Shown here: in pieces, positions 26,519 through 34,544 of the stretch
Position numbering within the stretch: the first letter of the stretch is position 1
Layout of the letters: each line of letters opens with the position of its first letter
Assembly: GCA_009775195.1 (NCBI GenBank)
Contig: VSPF01000001.1
Coordinates: forward strand, 11,217-75,216
DNA: 64,000 nucleotides
Direction of reading: 5' to 3'
DNA from: Muribaculaceae bacterium
GTDB taxonomy: Bacteria; Bacteroidota; Bacteroidia; Bacteroidales; Muribaculaceae
Made by a program: the position numbers and the translations under genes
Notes under the pieces: generated by a model
What the model saw: the letters and a program-made list of their open reading frames with translations, nothing else
Database searches by the model: none
What the model was told of the DNA's origin: nothing

Positions 26519-27025
26519 CTAATTATTTTTTTGCTCGAGGCCCAACAGGTATTGTTTGGCAGGGAGGCCGCCGGCATAGCCTGTGAGGGAGTTGTCGCTG
26601 CCGATTACGCGGTGGCATGGGGCGAAAATCGATATGGCGTTCGCCCCGTTGGCATTGGCAACGGCCCTGACTGCATGAGGCATACCTATGCGTGAAGCTA
26701 ATTTGCCGTAAGAAATAGTTGCTCCGTAAGGTATTTCGAGCAATGCCTGCCATACCTTTTTCTGAAACCCGGTGCCGGTGAGCAACAAGGGGATATCGAA
26801 ACGTCGGCGCTGCCCGGCAAAGTATTCGTCGAGCTGCAAGGCCGCAGCATCGAGTAGCGACGATGTGCCTGTATGGAAATCAGCAGAGAGAATTCGTCTG
26901 AGCCGTTGTTCATTTTGTTCACGGTGTTTACCATGCACCCAGTCGCACAAACACAAACGATTGGCAAACGCCCCCAACACGAGCCGTCCGCAAGGCGCGT
27001 CATATTCTTTCACTACTATTTCCAT
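26519..27025 (-). CDS. ogt: Methylated-DNA-protein cysteine methyltransferase
   Basis: A suicide DNA-repair protein that moves alkyl groups from O6-alkylguanine to its own cysteine. The 168-residue protein carries the active-site motif P-C-H-R-V-I-G, the F-Q-K-K-V-W-Q-A-L-L-E-I-P-Y-G-A-T-I-S-Y helix-turn-helix entry, A-V-A-N-A-N-G-A-N (arginine-finger region) and the end G-Y-A-G-G-L-P-A-K. N-terminal residues 1-80 form the usual less conserved domain. Monocistronic by spacing; tRNA-Thr lies downstream on the same strand. Confidence 0.95.
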   Translation of the reverse strand: MEIVVKEYDAPCGRLVLGAFANRLCLCDWVHGKHREQNEQRLRRILSADFHTGTSSLLDAAALQLDEYFAGQRRRFDIPLLLTGTGFQKKVWQALLEIPYGATISYGKLASRIGMPHAVRAVANANGANAISIFAPCHRVIGSDNSLTGYAGGLPAKQYLLGLEQKNN

Positions 27026-27064
27026 AATTGCTAAATTCTAATGTACAAAAGTAGTGAATATCTA

Positions 27065-28282
27065 CTAATGCCGGCTTGATGACCGGAATAAAAATCTGAC
27101 ACCGAGGTTGAGATTGAAATTCAGCGGCTTGTCTTTATAAATGGTGCGCAATTGCGACCCGTCGTCAAAATAATAACTTATGCCGGGCTCGACATATATG
27201 CCGACCGACTTGACTATATTGCACTGCACACCGGCCGAAGCATTGACCGAAAACTGCCACGGCCTGTCGGATATACTTTCGTCATTGCCACCATTCTTGT
27301 GATTATCAATAAAATAATCACAATCGAGTGTTGCAGCGACACACTTTTCGACGAGTCCGCCACCTGAAGCATAAAAATCTAAGGACTTCCAAGACCAAAT
27401 GCGGTATTTCACATTGAGCGGCAAGCCGATATAGTGCAGCCTTTGAACTGCCGAATAGTAATGACTGCCACTACCCTCTTTTATATCAGATGTAAGATTT
27501 GTGTACGACAAACCGCTCTCGATACCGAACCGGTCATTTAGATTGTAGACCACTGATATACCGGCCCGGACGGGCAGACGATGCTTGATATCCGAATTGA
27601 CGGCCTTACCCTGGTTAAACAGCAATATCCCCAACATCGGGTCGTCGCGCCACTGTGAGTTTTGAGGGCCAACACTGTTTAAAATCGCGTTATAACCCGA
27701 CTGGTTATTAAACAAAGCGCCCGTACCGCCCGATGTGTACATAGACAAAGAAAAACTGCCACCATTATCTCGACGATTATGTTTGACAGCCGCAATATAA
27801 TCGCCAGCAGTGTCCGTAATGTCCCTGACGGTTTTAATGTCCACAGTGTCCACGGTGTCCTGGGCCTCATTAACCGTGGACACAGCCACCGCGTCATTTT
27901 GACAAACCGAATCTTGTGGCATTACAACACCTGAAAGCCCGACAGCCTTATCATGACGGATGAGATTTCCGACAGCCCTGTCCGAGGAAACCTTGGTTAA
28001 AGGCAAGTTCCCCGGGCCGGGTACAGTCGGCCGATATGATATCATTTCGGGGGCGGCTAACTTTGGCAAGGCAATGTCGTCGCGCATCAGATAGACAGCC
28101 GTAGAAATTACGGCAACCAGCATGGCGGCAACAGCCACCGACCGCCTTACCCATACCAATATGCATTTGCGACGAATGTCGCTGCCCTGAGCAGCCTCGA
28201 TAGAAGCCCATAGCTCGTCGGGCTCGTCGACCTCATAATCCGACATCCGGTCATGAATCTTATTTAGCCACTCATCGCTCAT
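27065..28282 (-). CDS. Anti-sigma-like inner-membrane anchor fused to an outer-membrane beta-barrel
   Basis: A 405-residue protein with a two-membrane architecture. Residues 1-46 are soluble and acidic with the W-L-N-K-I-H-D-R-M-S-D-Y and P-D-E-L-W-A-S-I look of Bacteroidetes anti-sigma N-termini. Residues 48-66 are one membrane helix. Residues 70-190 are a polar linker. From about 190 to the end runs an OMP_b-brl type barrel (G-I-S-V-V-Y-N-L-N-D-R-F-G-I-E-S-G-L-S-Y ... L-N-L-G-V-R-F-L-F). Its start overlaps the ECF sigma stop as ATGA (28279-28282), so it is translationally coupled to the sigma gene. I infer that it binds the sigma factor in the cytoplasm and senses the outer membrane. The fold assignment is firmer than the function. 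Confidence 0.78.
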   Translation of the reverse strand: MSDEWLNKIHDRMSDYEVDEPDELWASIEAAQGSDIRRKCILVWVRRSVAVAAMLVAVISTAVYLMRDDIALPKLAAPEMISYRPTVPGPGNLPLTKVSSDRAVGNLIRHDKAVGLSGVVMPQDSVCQNDAVAVSTVNEAQDTVDTVDIKTVRDITDTAGDYIAAVKHNRRDNGGSFSLSMYTSGGTGALFNNQSGYNAILNSVGPQNSQWRDDPMLGILLFNQGKAVNSDIKHRLPVRAGISVVYNLNDRFGIESGLSYTNLTSDIKEGSGSHYYSAVQRLHYIGLPLNVKYRIWSWKSLDFYASGGGLVEKCVAATLDCDYFIDNHKNGGNDESISDRPWQFSVNASAGVQCNIVKSVGIYVEPGISYYFDDGSQLRTIYKDKPLNFNLNLGVRFLFRSSSRH

Positions 28283-28848
28283 ATTGATATAGTCTTAGAA
28301 TTATTATAAAGCCTGATTTTCTCAGCCAACATAGCCTTTGCCCTGTGTAGCTGCGATGCCGAAGTGCTTTCCTTTATGCCCAGGAGCGAGGCTATTTCTT
28401 TATGGCTCCGGTTCTCTACAACATAAAGGTTGAATATAGTGCGGTAGCCGTCGGGCAAGTCGCGTATCATCTGAAATATAAGCTCCGAGGGCAGAGAATC
28501 TATATCAGGCTCGTCAACGGGCAAATCGTGTTCGTTTTCGGAAATTCCGACAAACTCTATGCGGCCGTTACGGCGCTGGAATTTAAGTACTTCGTTTACT
28601 GTCACCTTTGTCATCCAAGCCTTAAGGGAACCTCGGCCTCGATAATCAAAAGAGGAAATAGAGGAGAAAATCTTTAAGAAACTATCTTGCAAAACGTCTT
28701 TAATATCCTCGTCATTAAGAATATAGCGAGAGCATACGGCGGCAAGGTAACGGACATAATTTTTATATACCGTCCTTTGCGCCGTATTATCGCCCAGCCT
28801 TACGAGGCGTAGAAGTTGTAATTCACTGTCAGTCTCGTCAAGTTCCAT
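28279..28848 (-). CDS. ECF-type RNA polymerase sigma factor
   Basis: A 189-residue sigma-70-family factor with two domains. Region 2 is at about residues 20-90 (Y-V-R-Y-L-A-A-V-C-S-R-Y-I-L-N-D-E-D-I-K-D-V-L-Q-D-S-F) and region 4 at about 125-180 (L-P-D-G-Y-R-T-I-F-N-L-Y, then the helix-turn-helix E-I-A-S-L-L-G-I-K-E-S-T-S-A-S-Q-L-H-R-A). The short linker and absence of regions 1 and 3 are typical of ECF factors. It lies 12 bases after the NigD-like gene and overlaps the membrane/barrel gene by 4, a three-gene operon. I expect it to respond to an envelope signal relayed by its downstream neighbour. Confidence 0.93.
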   Translation of the reverse strand: MELDETDSELQLLRLVRLGDNTAQRTVYKNYVRYLAAVCSRYILNDEDIKDVLQDSFLKIFSSISSFDYRGRGSLKAWMTKVTVNEVLKFQRRNGRIEFVGISENEHDLPVDEPDIDSLPSELIFQMIRDLPDGYRTIFNLYVVENRSHKEIASLLGIKESTSASQLHRAKAMLAEKIRLYNNSKTISI

Positions 28849-28860
28849 TCCTCTCGGGAA

Positions 28861-29583
28861 TCATTCTATCGAGCGTGAGAACCTGATTGATGCTGCATCA
28901 ATATCTTGGTGCACGGGCCTCATTTTCAGGTCGAACTCGGCGGTCTTGTCACCGTCGAAAGATTTCCATTTGAGTTTTATTTTCACATCGTCACCGTTGG
29001 GTCGGGGCAGATTGTTGAGGTTAAAGGCAATCAGCGCATCGCCCCATTCGCCCCAAACATCATCATTTGCATCGTGACGAAGTTCAAACTCATACGGGTC
29101 GTCAGGGTTGGTGCCGGTCAACAGGTTGACATAGTGATTCGTCCCAGATGTGCCCCAGCGTGTGCGTATGCGCAGGGTGATATAGCCGTCTTCTGCAACG
29201 GTAACCCAGTCGCGGATAATCTCGATAGGGTCGTTGCCATATACTTCGTCGTTACGGTCGGCAAGGCTCTCGACCGGCAGTTTTGTGCGTATGCTGTCGA
29301 GCCAGTTGACATGTACACGGCGAATACCGCTACCGACAACTTCATCCGAATAATTGACAAGCGCACGGACTTCTTTGTCGCCAAAGGGCGATTTCTTCAT
29401 ATTCGCCGGCTCCAACTGAGTGTTGTTGTCGAGTTGCATGATGAAGCTGCCGTCGGCGTTGGGGCATACTGTTACGAGCGCGGTGGGCATGCGCGACACA
29501 TACGAGTCGTCGTCATCGAGGCACGACGGAAGCGTCAACATACCAAACCCGAGGATAGGTAGTAGAAAATTACTAAATTTCAT
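28861..29583 (-). CDS. NigD-like lipoprotein
   Basis: A 240-residue lipoprotein (lipobox T-L-P-S-C, then L-D-D-D-D). The mature protein has the N-terminal beta-barrel-like domain (P-T-A-L-V-T-V-C-P-N-A-D-G-S-F-I-M-Q-L-D-N-N-T) and the C-terminal immunoglobulin-like domain (W-G-T-S-G-T-N-H-Y-V-N-L ... E-L-R-H-D-A-N-D-D) of NigD-like proteins, a Bacteroidetes surface family named after a locus involved in nigrescin production; the biochemical role is unknown. It is the first gene of the operon with the ECF sigma factor and the membrane/barrel protein, which suggests it contributes to the same envelope-sensing or response system. No standard promoter was found in the 148 bases upstream, consistent with an ECF-type promoter. 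Confidence 0.85.
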   Translation of the reverse strand: MKFSNFLLPILGFGMLTLPSCLDDDDSYVSRMPTALVTVCPNADGSFIMQLDNNTQLEPANMKKSPFGDKEVRALVNYSDEVVGSGIRRVHVNWLDSIRTKLPVESLADRNDEVYGNDPIEIIRDWVTVAEDGYITLRIRTRWGTSGTNHYVNLLTGTNPDDPYEFELRHDANDDVWGEWGDALIAFNLNNLPRPNGDDVKIKLKWKSFDGDKTAEFDLKMRPVHQDIDAASIRFSRSIE

Positions 29584-29731
29584 TTCAATAAATTTAATCG
29601 GTTGTTCTATTATATCAAATCCCGGAAAACCGAAAACCTTGCACCGACGACAAAAAATTTTTCACATTGCAGTCAAAAATTTAGCCCCACCGTGATGGCG
29701 AGGCTAATGCCATTTTCGAATCGAATTATTA

Positions 29732-30130
29732 TCAAACAAGACGAAGGGCGGCCAATTCCACGCCAAGTCGGTGAATACCAGCCTCGATTTTTTCAAGCTG
29801 CTTATCTGATATAGGGGTAGCGCCGCTGCGATACTGGCGCATAAGGCTGTCGTTGATGCCGAGATACCGACCGAGAGCACTAACGTTGAACATCGAGTAA
29901 TACTCGAACAGCGATGAAATATCAAAACGGAACTCGACTTCTTCAGAGAGACATTTTGGCATTTCATCTCCGAATTCTATATAACTCTCCTTGACCTCTT
30001 CAATAGAATTAAAGAAATCATCTTTTGCTTCCTTTACAGTGTCACCGGTTCCGATAAGCTGTACTTTGTCTCCAGTGGTGTTATAAGCTATGTATGTGCC
30101 GTCTGATTGTTTTTCAATACTTACTTTCAT
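29732..30130 (-). CDS. hicB: HicB-family antitoxin
   Basis: A 132-residue antitoxin. Residues 1-60 fit the partial RNase H-like HicB fold (V-S-I-E-K-Q-S-D-G-T-Y-I-A-Y, G-T-G-D-T-V-K-E-A-K-D-D-F). The C-terminal half carries an HTH domain (F-N-V-S-A-L-G-R-Y-L-G-I-N-D-S-L-M-R-Q-Y) for DNA binding and autoregulation. It follows the short hicA gene by 73 bases on the same strand. HicB binds and inhibits HicA and represses the shared promoter. The toxin-first gene order is usual for HicAB. Confidence 0.88.
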   Translation of the reverse strand: MKVSIEKQSDGTYIAYNTTGDKVQLIGTGDTVKEAKDDFFNSIEEVKESYIEFGDEMPKCLSEEVEFRFDISSLFEYYSMFNVSALGRYLGINDSLMRQYRSGATPISDKQLEKIEAGIHRLGVELAALRLV

Positions 30131-30203
30131 ATCGACTTGGTGCTATTGGTTGTGAGATAACATTATTGAATAAAGTTTGAGGTGCATAATCTCCTCGCTT
30201 ATA

Positions 30204-30383
30204 TTAGAAACCTAATTGCTTTTTCAAACTAAGCATTAGGCCTTTCCTTATTTCTTGTGAACCATGACGCTCGACTACCAAACGCTCACCGTTGTCATTG
30301 ACATAGATATCATGTTTCTTGCCATGGGCATAAAGTCTATACCCCTTATCGGTGGCGATTTTAATTAGTTCTTTCCATTTCAT
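30204..30383 (-). CDS. hicA: HicA-family toxin (mRNA interferase), 59 residues
   Basis: A small gene found by translating the gap upstream of hicB: ATG at 30383, stop TAA 30204-30206. The protein begins M-K-W-K-E-L-I-K-I-A, continues with G-Y-R-L-Y-A-H-G-K-K-H-D-I-Y and E-R-H-G-S-Q-E-I-R-K-G, and ends in a basic helix. This matches HicA, a double-stranded RNA-binding-like ribonuclease whose catalytic histidine lies in the H-D-I segment (H24 here). It would cleave mRNA when HicB is depleted. It has its own promoter at 30415-30446. At 59 codons it is easily missed by length cut-offs. Confidence 0.88.
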   Translation of the reverse strand: MKWKELIKIATDKGYRLYAHGKKHDIYVNDNGERLVVERHGSQEIRKGLMLSLKKQLGF

Positions 30384-30414
30384 AGTGCCACAAGTTTTGC
30401 GGTTATCACCTATG

Positions 30415-30446
30415 CAAAGGTATAACGATTTCGTGATACCACCAAA
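30415..30446 (-). promoter_or_regulatory. hicAB promoter with possible operator
   Basis: On the minus strand TTTG (30446-30443), 20 bases, then TACCTTTG (30422-30415) fit the Bacteroidetes consensus exactly. The -7 element lies within an imperfect dyad (GTTATCACC ... GGTATAAC, about 30402-30427), a plausible HicB operator. Confidence 0.72.
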
Positions 30447-30517
30447 TTTTTAGGCAAAAAAATAACGAAAATGCAATTTTTGGAGCAGCACTAAGCAGTT
30501 GCAAAACCGAGTATAGC

Positions 30518-31189
30518 CTATCTATAAAAATTCTTCAGATGGGTGTAGAGCGAGTGGAGGGGGAGGCCCATTACGTTGTAGAAGCATCCGTCGACACGGG
30601 CGATTGCCGCCGCGCCTATCCACTCCTGTATGCCGTAGGCCCCGGCTTTGTCGAGAGGGCGGTAGCGCGCCACATAGCGTGTGATTTCGTCGTCGGTAAG
30701 CGGGCCGAATGTAACCAGCGTGGTTTCAGAGAATGTATCGTTCTTGGCACCGTCGAGCGACATAAGTGTCACTCCGGTCACGACTGTATGTGTCGCATTT
30801 TCGAGTTTGTGCAACATCTTGGCGGCTTCGGCCTCGTCGTGAGGCTTGCCCATTATTGCACCGTCGGCAATGACTATTGTATCGGCAGTGATAATGAGTT
30901 CGCCGGGGGCAAGCAGGTCGGCATAAGCCTTAGCCTTGAGCTGCGACAAATATGCCGGCACGTCGGCAGCGGCCATGTCGGGCGGATATACCTCGTCGAC
31001 ATCTCGCGGTGTCGCAATCTCGAACGACGGCAAAATCAGCCCTAATAGTTCGCGGCGACGCGGCGAGTTCGATGCCAGCAATACATTTACACCGGCATAC
31101 GCCTCGCTCGGCAGCGGCGGCAAGATTGCCGTATGGTTATCGGGACATGTACCCGTGTGAAAATCGAGATGATGTGTTTCGTTATTCAT
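30518..31189 (-). CDS. maf: Maf-family nucleotide pyrophosphatase
   Basis: A 223-residue Maf/YhdE-type protein that hydrolyses non-canonical or methylated nucleoside triphosphates (typically dTTP/UTP). Motifs: L-L-A-S-N-S-P-R-R-R-E-L-L at about residue 37, T-A-D-T-I-V near 100, G-K-P-H-D-E-A-E-A, and Y-G-I-Q-E-W with the R-V-D-G-C-F-Y-N-V-M-G-L-P end. The first 35 residues before the conserved start are extra and lack similarity, so a later start is conceivable. I keep ATG 31189, which overlaps the kdsC stop (31186) as ATGA and implies translational coupling. The still longer open frame upstream is antisense-like sequence within kdsC. Confidence 0.9.
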   Translation of the reverse strand: MNNETHHLDFHTGTCPDNHTAILPPLPSEAYAGVNVLLASNSPRRRELLGLILPSFEIATPRDVDEVYPPDMAAADVPAYLSQLKAKAYADLLAPGELIITADTIVIADGAIMGKPHDEAEAAKMLHKLENATHTVVTGVTLMSLDGAKNDTFSETTLVTFGPLTDDEITRYVARYRPLDKAGAYGIQEWIGAAAIARVDGCFYNVMGLPLHSLYTHLKNFYR

Positions 31190-31713
31190 TTTCCATAAGC
31201 GCGTTTGTCGGCAGCCGGCCACGTGCCCTGCGTCTTCATTACTTCCTCTATAAGCTCGCGGGCCACGCCGCAACCGCCGTTGACGGTCGATATAAACCGA
31301 GCCACGGCCTTCACATCCGGGTCGGCATCGCGTGGGGCCACGGGGAGACCCACATGCACCATGGGAAGGATATCGGGTATGTCGTCGCCGCAATATGCTA
31401 CCTGTTCGGGCGAGAGGCCGTTCTCCTCCATCCACGAGCATAATACCGGCAACTTCTCGATATGGCCAAGGTATATATCGTTGAAGCCGATGAGTTCGAA
31501 GCGCTTGCGCACCGGCTCGGTATCGGCTCCGGAAATGATAGCAAGTTTTAGACCGTGGCGCAGGGCCTGCACCATGGCATAGCCGTCCTTGATATTTGCC
31601 ATGCGGCGCGGATTACCGTCACTGTCGATTGGCACCGTGGCCGGCGACAGCACACCGTCGACATCAAAGGCGATACCCTTGATTTTTTTCAGGTCATAGT
31701 CTATCTTGCTCAT
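31186..31713 (-). CDS. kdsC: KDO-8-phosphate phosphatase-type HAD hydrolase
   Basis: A 175-residue HAD phosphatase of the tetrameric KdsC type, with no cap domain: F-D-V-D-G-V-L-S (nucleophile Asp and second Asp), D-G-Y-A-M-V-Q-A-L, the I-I-S-G motif II, K region L-P-V-L, and C-G-D-D-I-P-D-I motif IV. It removes phosphate from KDO-8-P in lipid A/inner core synthesis, or acts on a related sugar phosphate. It overlaps both neighbours by four bases (ATGA), inside a compact four-gene operon. Confidence 0.88.
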   Translation of the reverse strand: MSKIDYDLKKIKGIAFDVDGVLSPATVPIDSDGNPRRMANIKDGYAMVQALRHGLKLAIISGADTEPVRKRFELIGFNDIYLGHIEKLPVLCSWMEENGLSPEQVAYCGDDIPDILPMVHVGLPVAPRDADPDVKAVARFISTVNGGCGVARELIEEVMKTQGTWPAADKRAYGK

Positions 31714-32489
31714 TTCAGTGTTACGTTTTGAGATTTTACAATATATTGCGATAAGAGTTCGTAAACACGGCGTTTGTCGTCGGGCAGCGCATGTGCATGC
31801 TTTGCCATCACGGCCTTGTCGCCACGCATGGCCGGCCCGGTCTGGGCCGCATGTGGCCCGGCTATAAAGGCTTTTGCGACCGTCGCCTCGACAAGCGGAC
31901 GCACCGTGGCAAGCGGATAGTCGGCCTCGCCGAGTATGTCGTGAACCATCTCGAGGAGTATGTTGACAAAGTTCGACGAAAAAACACCTGCTATATGCAG
32001 CACCTGTCGCTGCGACGCATCGGCATGATGCACGGTATCGGAAATGACGTTAGCTACCGAGTCGACCACGGCAAGGTCGGCGGCAACGGAAGCCTCGGTA
32101 AAAAAAGGCACCGTGTGCATGTCGACATACACATCGCGCGAGAAAGTCTGCAAAGGATACAGCACGCCGGTACGCGGACTTATGACTGCAAGCACCTCTT
32201 TGGGCACCGTCCCCGAGGTATGAAGCACTAAGGGCTCAGACTCGAGATGGCCAATAGCCCCGGCAACGGCAGGCAGGGCATGGTCAGCCACGCTTATTAT
32301 GACCAAGTCGGGGTCATAACCGCGCAGGGCGGCATAGTCGCCATAACCGTCTATATTGTTTTTATGTGCAAGCTCGGCAGCTCGCCCGGAGTCGCGGCTT
32401 ATAATAGCACAAATACGGCCGCCGAGGGCTTCGGCAAGATGCGACGCAACATTGCCCGTGCCGACAAGCACTATCCGGCTGGGTATCAT
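31710..32489 (-). CDS. Rossmann-fold/DUF2520 protein
   Basis: A 259-residue cytosolic protein with an N-terminal NAD(P)-binding fold (I-V-L-V-G-T-G-N-V-A-S-H-L-A-E-A-L-G) and a C-terminal helical domain of the DUF2520 type (H-I-A-G-V-F-S-S-N-F-V-N-I-L, then R-P-L-V-E-A-T-V). Overall it resembles pyrroline-5-carboxylate reductase and ketopantoate-reductase relatives; the true substrate of this family is not known to me. I begin at ATG 32489 (M-I-P-S-R-I-V), which overlaps the nitroreductase stop as ATGA. Its conserved placement beside kdsC and maf hints at a housekeeping role. Confidence 0.85.
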   Translation of the reverse strand: MIPSRIVLVGTGNVASHLAEALGGRICAIISRDSGRAAELAHKNNIDGYGDYAALRGYDPDLVIISVADHALPAVAGAIGHLESEPLVLHTSGTVPKEVLAVISPRTGVLYPLQTFSRDVYVDMHTVPFFTEASVAADLAVVDSVANVISDTVHHADASQRQVLHIAGVFSSNFVNILLEMVHDILGEADYPLATVRPLVEATVAKAFIAGPHAAQTGPAMRGDKAVMAKHAHALPDDKRRVYELLSQYIVKSQNVTLK

Positions 32490-33022
32490 AGCTCGTTGCG
32501 CCAGGCACCGATATGCACCTTCTCCCACTTAAGTTTTGCAGGGTCGACAGGCTTGCGAGTCTCGGCAGAATAGCCGAATGTCATCACGCACTCTACACAT
32601 ATATGCTCCGGAATACCGAGGAGTTCGCGGACAACTTCCTCCGACGGCGTTCCGTCGGCAGCCTGGCGACCGCGCACCTGCACCCAGCACGAGCCTATGC
32701 CGAGGTCGGCGGCCTGGATATGCATCATTATAGCGGCGACGGTGGCATCTTCGATATAAGCCTCGCTCTGCGTCGGGTCGCTGGTAACGACTACTGCCAG
32801 GCGGCAATCCTTAATCGAGGCGGCGTACGAAGGTTTGAGGTCGCTCAGCCGGGTAAGCATATCGCGGTCTTCGACCACGACAAACTGCCACGAACGGGCA
32901 CTTTTAGACGAGGGTGCCAACAGTCCGGCCTCAAGTATAGTCTTGACATCGTCGGCCGGGAGGGGCTGGTCGGTATAGCGTCGTATGCTGTGACGCTCGA
33001 GAAATAACTCGTGTACGGTCAT
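32486..33022 (-). CDS. Nitroreductase-family flavoprotein
   Basis: A 178-residue FMN-dependent oxidoreductase with R-H-S-I-R-R-Y-T near the N-terminus, the FMN-binding A-P-S-S-K-S-A-R-S-W-Q-F segment, and G-S-C-W-V-Q plus G-Y-S-A-E-T near the C-terminus. Members reduce nitro groups, quinones or other electrophiles with NAD(P)H; the natural substrate cannot be read from sequence. First of four genes that overlap by 4 bases each (nitroreductase, DUF2520, kdsC, maf). nhaA ends 20 bases upstream, so it may be read through from there. Confidence 0.9.
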   Translation of the reverse strand: MTVHELFLERHSIRRYTDQPLPADDVKTILEAGLLAPSSKSARSWQFVVVEDRDMLTRLSDLKPSYAASIKDCRLAVVVTSDPTQSEAYIEDATVAAIMMHIQAADLGIGSCWVQVRGRQAADGTPSEEVVRELLGIPEHICVECVMTFGYSAETRKPVDPAKLKWEKVHIGAWRNEL

Positions 33023-33042
33023 ATTATTTGGGGGTTAAAGGT

Positions 33043-34476
33043 TTAATCTTCAGCAGCATCCGGGGCAATGCCTTTGGGAAGGGCCATATGCAGCCATAGG
33101 AACGCTATGACTCCCGACAGCAACGAGCCGCATACGATGCCGAGCTTGGCATGTGCCAGCAAGTCGGCCTGATGCGGTATAGAGGCATCGAACGACAGCG
33201 TGGCAATGAATAGCGACACAGTGAAACCAATGCCGCCAAGCATCGATATGGCCGACATCATGCGCCAGTCGGAGTGTGCCGGCATAGGTGCAAGACCGAG
33301 TTTGACGCAAAGCCACGAAAAACTCAATATGCCCACAAACTTGCCTATCACCAGGCCGCAGATTACCGCCAGGGAGATACTCTCGAAGATTGTGACAGGG
33401 TCCATGTCGAGCAAGAAGATGCCGGCATTAGCGAAAGCGAAGAGGGGTATTATAAAGTAGTTAACAATGGGGTGAAGGCTATCCTCGAGGTCTTGAAGCG
33501 GCGATATTACCTTGTCGGATGCCGACTCGACTTCCTTTAGCCAGTTCATCTGCTCCTTGTCGAGAATCGAACGGCGCACAAGGTCCTGCGGCTCGTCGTC
33601 GCTGAAGTGCGCGATTGACTTACGGATAATCTTGATATATTTCATCGGGGCGAAGACCGGAGTCGCAGGCACGCAGAATGCCACCAATACGCCGGCGATG
33701 GTTGGATGTATGCCCGAATTAAGGAACAAGAACCATATAACGCCACCGATAAGGAGGTAAAAAATCTTGCTCTTAATCCGCAGTGCCGACCCAAGCAGCA
33801 ACACACCTAATAGTATGGCCGCATAACCGAGCAGGGCCAGCTCGATATGCGTGGAATAGAAAATCGCTATAACAATGATACCGCCGATATCGTCGACAAC
33901 GGCAAGCGTGGTAAGGAATATCTTGAGCGACAGGGGCACACGCTTGCCGAGCATGGCCAGCACACCGAGAGAAAACGCGATATCGGTCGCCATAGGTATG
34001 GCCGCACCACCGGAATAGTCGGTGCCACGGCTCATAAAATAGAAGATAACTACGGGCACAATCATGCCGCCGAAAGCACCCACGATGGGCAACAGGGCCT
34101 GTCGGAACGACGACAACTCGCCCACGAGCACCTCGCGTTTGATTTCGAGTCCAATCGAGAAAAAGAAGATTGCCATCAGGGCATCGTTGATAAACGCCAG
34201 CAGCGTCATCGGTTCGCCCGAGTGGCTGAACACGTTGAAATCGCCAAGTTGCAGGCGCACTTCCTGGTGCCAGAAATCAAAGTAGTAATCGTTGATGCCC
34301 GGAATATTGGCAACTATCAGTGCCAGGACAGTAGCTACAATCAGTATATTGCCGCCACTGGCATGTCGCCTGAGCGCCTGCCTGGCCGAGAAAAAAATGC
34401 CCTTGTCGAATACCGATTTTTCCTCAGTATCCCACGTAGGCCGCGACTTATGTCTAAGCGATGAATTATCTGTCAT
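33043..34476 (-). CDS. nhaA: Na+/H+ antiporter NhaA
   Basis: A 477-residue inner-membrane antiporter exporting Na+ in exchange for H+. About twelve helices are visible. Characteristic segments are A-S-G-G-N-I-L-I-V-A-T near the start, A-I-F-F-F-S-I-G-L-E-I-K-R-E, A-T-D-I-A-F-S-L-G-V-L-A (first conserved Asp) and A-V-V-D-D-I-G-G-I (the paired aspartates of the ion site). The N-terminal 30 and C-terminal 10 residues are hydrophilic. The central hydrophilic insertion at about residues 270-335 is longer than in E. coli NhaA, which is common for Bacteroidetes members. Confidence 0.95.
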   Translation of the reverse strand: MTDNSSLRHKSRPTWDTEEKSVFDKGIFFSARQALRRHASGGNILIVATVLALIVANIPGINDYYFDFWHQEVRLQLGDFNVFSHSGEPMTLLAFINDALMAIFFFSIGLEIKREVLVGELSSFRQALLPIVGAFGGMIVPVVIFYFMSRGTDYSGGAAIPMATDIAFSLGVLAMLGKRVPLSLKIFLTTLAVVDDIGGIIVIAIFYSTHIELALLGYAAILLGVLLLGSALRIKSKIFYLLIGGVIWFLFLNSGIHPTIAGVLVAFCVPATPVFAPMKYIKIIRKSIAHFSDDEPQDLVRRSILDKEQMNWLKEVESASDKVISPLQDLEDSLHPIVNYFIIPLFAFANAGIFLLDMDPVTIFESISLAVICGLVIGKFVGILSFSWLCVKLGLAPMPAHSDWRMMSAISMLGGIGFTVSLFIATLSFDASIPHQADLLAHAKLGIVCGSLLSGVIAFLWLHMALPKGIAPDAAED

Positions 34477-34517
34477 GTAATTGAGTTTTCCTTAAAACAA
34501 ACCTGCCACAATTAAAG

Positions 34518-34539
34518 TTTGCAGCCTCGTGGCTGCAAA
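34518..34539 (-). terminator. Hairpin after the TPR gene
   Basis: TTTGCAGCC (34518-34526) and GGCTGCAAA (34531-34539) form a perfect 9-bp stem with loop TCGT, six bases after the TPR gene stop and followed on the minus strand by a T-rich stretch. Confidence 0.7.
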
Positions 34540-34544
34540 ACATT

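Noticed and set aside
31190..31441. 84-codon upstream extension of maf into kdsC
   Set aside because: Arginine/glycine-rich shadow of kdsC in another frame; the ATGA overlap at 31186-31189 gives a normal start.
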